A stretch of 64,000 bases of DNA from Streptomyces sp. ITFR-16 (GTDB lineage: Bacteria > Actinomycetota > Actinomycetes > Streptomycetales > Streptomycetaceae), in assembly GCF_031844705.1 (NCBI RefSeq), contig NZ_CP134609.1, positions 6,572,001-6,636,000 on the forward strand. The letters run 5' to 3'. Positions 60,046-64,000 of the stretch are shown here, one piece after another (positions within the stretch are counted from its first letter, which is position 1; each line of letters begins with the position of its first letter). A program made the translations under genes and the position numbers. The notes under the pieces were generated by a model, which saw only the letters and a list, made by a program, of their open reading frames with translations, was not told the DNA's origin and did no database searches.

Positions 60046-61241
60046 CCCGTCGCGCCCGCCACCGCGTCATCGGCGCGCTCTGCGCCGCCACCGCGTTCAC
60101 CCTGCTGCCCGCGTCCCCGGCGTCGGCGGACGCCATCCGCGCCCAGCAGTGGGGCCTGGACGCCCTGCACACGGACCGCGCCTGGCAGACCACCCGGGGC
60201 AAGGGCATCACCGTCGCGGTCGTCGACACCGGGGTCGACGGAAGCCTGCCCGACCTGGCGGGCCAGGTTCTTACCGGCAAGGACATGATCGGCTTCGGCG
60301 CCCGCCGGGGCGACCGGTCCTGGGCCCGGCACGGCACGGCGATGGCCGGGATCATCGCGGGCCGGGGCCACGGCGACGGACGCGGCGACGGGGTCCTCGG
60401 CATCGCGCCCGAGGCGAAGATCCTCCCCGTGCGGGTCATCCTCGAAGCGAGCGACCCGTCCCGTGCCAAGGCCCGCAAGACCCGGGGCACCGCCCTCGCC
60501 GACGGCATCCGCTGGGCCGCCGACCACGGCGCCGACGTCATCAACCTCTCCCTGGGCGACGACAGCGAGTCCGCCCACCCGGAGCCCGCCGAGGACGCCG
60601 CCGTCCAGTACGCGCTGAAGAAGGGCGCCGTCGTCGTCGCCTCGGCGGGCAACGGGGGCGAGAAGGGCGACCACATCTCCTACCCCGCCGCCTACCCGGG
60701 CGTCATCGCGGCCGCCGCCGTCGACCGGTACGGCACCCACGCCTCGTTCTCCACCCGCCGCTGGTACGCCACCGTGAGCGCCCCCGGCGACGACATCGTC
60801 GTCCCCGCCCCCGACCGCAAGTACTACGTGGAGTGGGGCACCTCGGCCGCCGCCGCCTTCGTCTCCGGAGCCGTGGCGCTCGTCAGGGCCGCGCACCCCG
60901 GGCTCTCGCCCGCCCAGATCAAGAAGCTCCTCACCGACACCGCGCGCAACTCCCCGCCCGCCGGGCGCGACGACGCGCGCGGCTACGGCATCGTCGACCC
61001 GGCCGCGGCCATCAAGGCCGGCGGCGCGCTGCGCCCTGCGGAGCTGCGCACCGACTCCGCCCCGGCCGGCTACCGCGAGAAGTACTTCGGCCCCGGGCCC
61101 ACCCCGCCGCGCGAGGACACCGGCCCGGCGGGCTGGCTTGCCCCGGCGGCGGGTGGCCTCGGCGCCGTCCTGCTGGCGCTGGCCGTCGTGCTGTGGCGCG
61201 GCCGGGGTTCCCGCTTCCTGCCCCGCCCCGGCGGCCGCTGA
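60042..61241 (+). CDS. subtilisin-like type VII secretion mycosin
   Basis: This 399-residue S8 serine protease has a signal peptide (cut near ASA, residue 29), catalytic Asp in VAVVDTGVDG, His in WARHGTAMAG, oxyanion Asn in ASAGNGG and Ser in GTSAAAAFVSG. The usual Pro after GTSxAA is Ala here. A C-terminal membrane helix (about 362-382) and a basic tail anchor it, as in mycosins. No ESX core genes lie nearby, so it is an orphan copy in this window. Confidence 0.9.
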   Translation: MTRRARHRVIGALCAATAFTLLPASPASADAIRAQQWGLDALHTDRAWQTTRGKGITVAVVDTGVDGSLPDLAGQVLTGKDMIGFGARRGDRSWARHGTAMAGIIAGRGHGDGRGDGVLGIAPEAKILPVRVILEASDPSRAKARKTRGTALADGIRWAADHGADVINLSLGDDSESAHPEPAEDAAVQYALKKGAVVVASAGNGGEKGDHISYPAAYPGVIAAAAVDRYGTHASFSTRRWYATVSAPGDDIVVPAPDRKYYVEWGTSAAAAFVSGAVALVRAAHPGLSPAQIKKLLTDTARNSPPAGRDDARGYGIVDPAAAIKAGGALRPAELRTDSAPAGYREKYFGPGPTPPREDTGPAGWLAPAAGGLGAVLLALAVVLWRGRGSRFLPRPGGR

Positions 61242-61296
61242 CCCGGCGGGCCCACCTGTCGGCAGGGCCCCGGTGGCCAGGCACTACGCTCGCCCT

Positions 61297-62025
61297 GTGG
61301 CGCAGAAGAACATTCCGGACCCCGGATACTCCGACGACAACGGCTCGGCCGACCCCGCCCTGACCGAGGCGCTCGCCGCCTGGTCCGAGGACCGCACGGC
61401 CGTCGGCCCGGTCCTCGCGGCACTCCGCGGGGCCCGCCTGCTGGTCCCCGTCGTCGCCGTGCTCGGAGAGGCCGAGGAGGACGAGAACGGGCTGCGCCGG
61501 GAGAAGACCAGCGACATGGCCGTGCCCACGCTCCGGGCCGGCGGCCGCCGCGCCCTGCCCGCCTTCACCTCCACCGCCGCACTGGCCCGCTGGGACCCGC
61601 AGGCCCGCCCCGTCGCCGTACCCCTGCACCAGGCGCTCCAGGCAGCCGCCCACGAGAAGGCCGACACGGTGGTGCTCGACCTCGCCGGGCCGGTGGCCTT
61701 CGAACTGACGGGCTCCGCCCTGCTCGCCCTCGCCGAGGGCCGTACCAGCGCGGACCCGCTGGACGACCCCGCCGTCACCTCGGCGGTACGGGCCGCCGTC
61801 GCCGCCGAACCCGCCGTGCTCCGCGCCCATCTCGTCCCCGGCCCGTCCGGCGGCACCCTCGCCCTGGTCCTGGCGGGCGACGCCGACCCGGCCGGGGCGG
61901 CGGGCCGGGTCGCCCGGTCGCTGGCGGCGGACGAGGTGCTGCGGGCCCGGCTGGTGCGCGGCCTTGACCTCGCGCTGCTCCCGGCCGACGCGCACACGCC
62001 GGGTGACGCCCTGTTCACGCGCTGA
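61297..62025 (+). CDS. SseB-family protein
   Basis: This 242-residue protein has an N-terminal SseB domain (LTEALAAWSEDRTAVGPVLAALRGARLLVPV..., with VPTLRAGGRRALPAFTS). The family is named from enhanced serine sensitivity, and its molecular role is not defined. The start is GTG 61297. TACGCT (61285-61290) ends 6 bases before it without a ribosome site, which suggests a leaderless mRNA. Confidence 0.85.
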   Translation: MAQKNIPDPGYSDDNGSADPALTEALAAWSEDRTAVGPVLAALRGARLLVPVVAVLGEAEEDENGLRREKTSDMAVPTLRAGGRRALPAFTSTAALARWDPQARPVAVPLHQALQAAAHEKADTVVLDLAGPVAFELTGSALLALAEGRTSADPLDDPAVTSAVRAAVAAEPAVLRAHLVPGPSGGTLALVLAGDADPAGAAGRVARSLAADEVLRARLVRGLDLALLPADAHTPGDALFTR

Positions 62026-62073
62026 TCACCCGACCGGCTCAACGCGCGAACAAGCGCCCGCAGCCGGAGAATT

Positions 62074-62098
62074 GCGAAGAAAAGGGAACGATCTTCGC
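62074..62098 (+). other. small stem-loop directly before aquaporin ribosome site
   Basis: GCGAAGA (62074-62080) pairs with TCTTCGC (62092-62098) across an 11-base loop, ending one base before the GAGGTGG ribosome site. It could influence translation of the aquaporin. Confidence 0.35.
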
Positions 62099-62109
62099 GA
62101 GGTGGTTGT

Positions 62110-62817
62110 ATGCAGACGCGGACAGCCGTGTCGGAGTTCCTCGGCACCCTGCTGCTGGTTTTCTTCGCCGTCGGATCGGCGGTACTGGGCGTGCAGTACA
62201 TCGGGACCGTGGGCATCGCGCTCGCCTTCGGTTTCGTCCTGCTCGCCCTCGCCTACGCCCTCGGCCCGATATCCGGCTGCCATCTCAACCCCGCGGTCAC
62301 CCTGGGGATGCTGACGGCCCACCGGATCGACATACGCACCGCGGTGACGTACTGGATCGCGCAGTTCATCGGCGGCATCGCCGGTGCCGCCCTGCTGTTC
62401 CTGCTGGCGAAGCAGGTGCCGGGGCTGAAGACGAGCGGCAAGTTCGGCAGCAACGGCTACGGGGACCGCTCCGACGTGCACATCAACCTGGGCGGCGCGT
62501 TCCTCGCCGAGGTGGTGCTCACCTTCCTGCTGGTCTTCGTCGTGCTGGCGGTGACGCACAAGGTCGCGGTCATCGGGTTCGACGGGCTCCCCATCGGCCT
62601 GTCGCTGACGGTGATCCACCTGGTCGGCATCCCGCTCACCGGCACCTCGGTCAACCCGGCGCGGAGCCTGGGCCCGGCGATCTTCGCGGGTGGTGCGGCG
62701 CTCTCCCAGCTCTGGCTGTTCCTGGTGGCTCCCCTCGTCGGCGGGGTCATCGCGGCGCTGGCCCACCGGCTGACCCACCCCGTCCCCGGACGCGACGAGC
62801 AGGTCGCGGAGGTCTGA
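62110..62817 (+). CDS. aquaporin (MIP family)
   Basis: This 235-residue channel has six predicted helices and both NPA boxes (HLNPAVTLG and SVNPARSLG). The Arg after the second NPA and the small surrounding residues fit a water-selective AqpZ-like pore rather than a glycerol facilitator. GAGGTGG precedes the ATG. A terminator follows. Confidence 0.93.
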   Translation: MQTRTAVSEFLGTLLLVFFAVGSAVLGVQYIGTVGIALAFGFVLLALAYALGPISGCHLNPAVTLGMLTAHRIDIRTAVTYWIAQFIGGIAGAALLFLLAKQVPGLKTSGKFGSNGYGDRSDVHINLGGAFLAEVVLTFLLVFVVLAVTHKVAVIGFDGLPIGLSLTVIHLVGIPLTGTSVNPARSLGPAIFAGGAALSQLWLFLVAPLVGGVIAALAHRLTHPVPGRDEQVAEV

Positions 62818-62835
62818 CCGTCCTTTCCCGGGACG

Positions 62836-62872
62836 CCGAGAGCCCCCCGCCGGCAGGGCAGGGGGCTCTCGG
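62836..62872. terminator. terminator after aquaporin gene
   Basis: Perfect 12-bp arms (62836-62847 and 62861-62872) with a 13-base loop, between the convergent aquaporin and DUF1844 genes. Confidence 0.85.
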
Positions 62873-62895
62873 CGCGGTGCGGGTGGGCGGCCGGC

Positions 62896-63270
62896 TCAGC
62901 CGAAGACCGGTCCGGTGTACTTCTCGCCCGGGCCGTGGCCCGGCTCGTCCGGTACGAGCGACGCCTCGCGGAAGGCCAGCTGGAGGGACTTCAGGCCGTC
63001 GCGCAGCGGCGCGGCGTGGAAGGAGCTGATCTCGGTGGTGCTCGCGTCCAGCAGGCCGGCCAGCGCGTGGATCAGCTTGCGGGCCTCGTCGAGGTCCTTG
63101 TGGTCGTCGCCGTCCTCGGTCAGCCCGAGCTTCACGGCGGCCGCGCTCATCAGATTGACGGCGACCGTCACGATCACCTCGACCGCGGGAACCTCCGCGA
63201 TGTCGCGGGTCATGTCGTCGAAGCCGGGGGAATCACTGGTGGGGCTGGTGCCGGGGGTCGCGTCGCTCAT
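62896..63270 (-). CDS. DUF1844 family protein
   Basis: This 124-residue soluble protein has an N-terminal disordered stretch and the conserved DUF1844 core (VEVIVTVAVNLMSAAAVKLGL...DLDEARKLIHALAGLLD). It is widely found next to infC in actinobacteria, divergently oriented as here. A -10-like TATCGT ends 7 bases before the ATG on the minus strand without a ribosome site, so the mRNA may be leaderless. Function is unknown. Confidence 0.85.
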   Translation of the reverse strand: MSDATPGTSPTSDSPGFDDMTRDIAEVPAVEVIVTVAVNLMSAAAVKLGLTEDGDDHKDLDEARKLIHALAGLLDASTTEISSFHAAPLRDGLKSLQLAFREASLVPDEPGHGPGEKYTGPVFG

Positions 63271-63355
63271 GCGCCATACGATAGGCGCACGTCCGGGGCC
63301 TCCCGCGCGCGGGAGGCGCTGCCGCCGCCGGTTAGCGCCCTCCCGGCCGAGCTGC

Positions 63356-63655
63356 TAACCTGCTGTAACGACCGGCTGGGCACCTATGTGCCCGGCCCAC
63401 AAGTGGAGGCTCCGATCTCCCACCTGGCCGTCCTCAGGACGGCGGGTCACCGGTCAGGTGGCGCCCATCGTTCCGTACGGACGATGGAGCCGCCCGATGC
63501 GCCCCGCGGTTGACCGCGGCGGTGTTCCGGTTGTTCAGGAGCCCCGCCTGTGTCCCGTCCGGGGCATTTTTCTTGTCCTGATGCGGTTGGTCCGTCGAAA
63601 CAGACGTTACGTGGCTGTCCGCCAGGCGGCCGCGTGGTGCTACCGAGGAGGATCC
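63356..63655 (+). promoter_or_regulatory. infC promoter and long regulatory leader
   Basis: TTAGCG (63332-63337) and TAACCT (63356-63361), spaced 18, form a likely promoter. The resulting leader is about 290 bases. It holds a small hairpin (GGGCAC/GTGCCC, 63378-63393), a possible 9-codon reading frame starting ATG at 63484 and ending TGA at 63513, and a T-tailed hairpin at 63541. No other gene is seen in the 385 bases before infC. Confidence 0.6.
63541..63571 (+). terminator. attenuator-like hairpin in the infC leader
   Basis: GCCCCG (63541-63546) pairs with CGGGGC (63560-63565), followed by ATTTTTC. It lies about 85 bases upstream of the infC start codon, inside the leader, so regulated read-through is expected if it works. 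Confidence 0.65.
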
Positions 63656-64000
63656 ATCAGCGCCGAGCCCCGCATCAACGACCGGATTCGTGTACCCGAG
63701 GTGCGACTTGTCGGTCCCAGCGGCGAGCAGGTCGGGATTGTTCCGCTTGCCAAGGCCCTGGAACTCGCACAGGAGTACGACCTCGACCTGGTCGAGGTGG
63801 CGGCTACCGCCCGTCCGCCCGTGTGCAAGCTCATGGACTACGGGAAGTTCAAGTACGAGTCGGCCATGAAGGCCCGTGAGGCGCGCAAGAACCAGGCGCA
63901 CACGGTCATCAAGGAGATGAAGCTCCGGCCGAAGATCGACCCGCACGACTATGACACCAAGAAGGGTCACGTCGTCCGGTTCCTCAAGCAGGGCGACAAG
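63656..64000 (+). CDS. infC: translation initiation factor IF-3, 5' part
   Basis: IF-3 binds the 30S subunit and checks start codons. The 115 visible residues include the conserved N-terminal EPRINDRIRVPEVRLVGPSG, then QEYDLDLVEVA and MDYGKFKYE. The start is taken as ATC at 63656 because GAGGAGGA sits 3 bases before it and no in-frame ATG, GTG or TTG fits the conserved N-terminus. A rare start codon is a known device for IF-3 self-control. The gene runs off the window edge. Confidence 0.93.
   Translation, partial: MSAEPRINDRIRVPEVRLVGPSGEQVGIVPLAKALELAQEYDLDLVEVAATARPPVCKLMDYGKFKYESAMKAREARKNQAHTVIKEMKLRPKIDPHDYDTKKGHVVRFLKQGDK

Overview
The window is a high-GC actinobacterial chromosome segment, almost certainly Streptomyces. 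The evidence is strong G/C bias at third codon positions, many GTG starts, a complete Pup-proteasome region, a Streptomyces-type gene order running from arc to infC, and many ATGA-coupled operons. No rRNA, tRNA, CRISPR array, prophage or intact insertion sequence was found. The left edge cuts the proteasomal ATPase gene and the right edge cuts infC, so both end genes are partial.

1-12.9 kb is the protein pupylation/proteasome region: arc (3' end), dop, pup, a small endonuclease VII-like ORF, prcB, prcA, an inserted LacI/MFS pair, pafA, two FKBP prolyl isomerases, pafB, pafC and two small proteins. 13-19 kb holds tatA, tatC, a small secreted protein, a lipid kinase and a large Ski2/HelY-type helicase.

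19-29 kb is an accessory nitrogen island. It contains a minus-strand four-gene operon (two DUF1989 proteins, a urea/guanidine carboxylase and allophanate hydrolase), a TetR regulator and an APC permease. The gene set fits guanidine rather than urea catabolism. The operon and the permease share a near-identical palindrome at their promoters. An SPW membrane protein and a wrecked ADP-ribosylglycohydrolase gene lie between them.

29-38.8 kb is a Streptomyces counterpart of the mycobacterial SigK/RskA region. It has an MPT70-like fasciclin lipoprotein, a membrane molybdoenzyme, an FAD oxidoreductase, DUF1365, two CFA-type methyltransferases, DUF1295, anti-sigma RskA and sigma factor SigK. Three promoters share CCAATCC-N16-CGAATC, which ties the genes together as one likely regulon with autoregulation. 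The molybdoenzyme gene is split by a 9-copy 7-bp tandem repeat. The present copy number puts it out of frame, and 2, 5, 8 or 11 copies would be in frame, so it looks like a phase-variable switch.

38.9-52 kb holds a PadR regulator with a DrrAB-type exporter, a siderophore-interacting protein with an iron box, a 5'-3' exonuclease, a glycine-betaine ABC system whose permease is fused to two tandem binding domains, an XRE-cupin regulator, a metal/corrinoid-binding-like protein, a TDT transporter with a divergent LysR regulator, and a phosphotransferase. 52-57 kb encodes a probable gamma-glutamyl ethanolamine pathway (C26 hydrolase, GlnA4-type ligase, aldehyde dehydrogenase, SDR). 57-64 kb contains a PLP fold-III enzyme, an orphan mycosin with a partner membrane protein, SseB, an aquaporin, a DUF1844 protein, and infC, which starts at ATC behind a long leader containing an attenuator-like hairpin.
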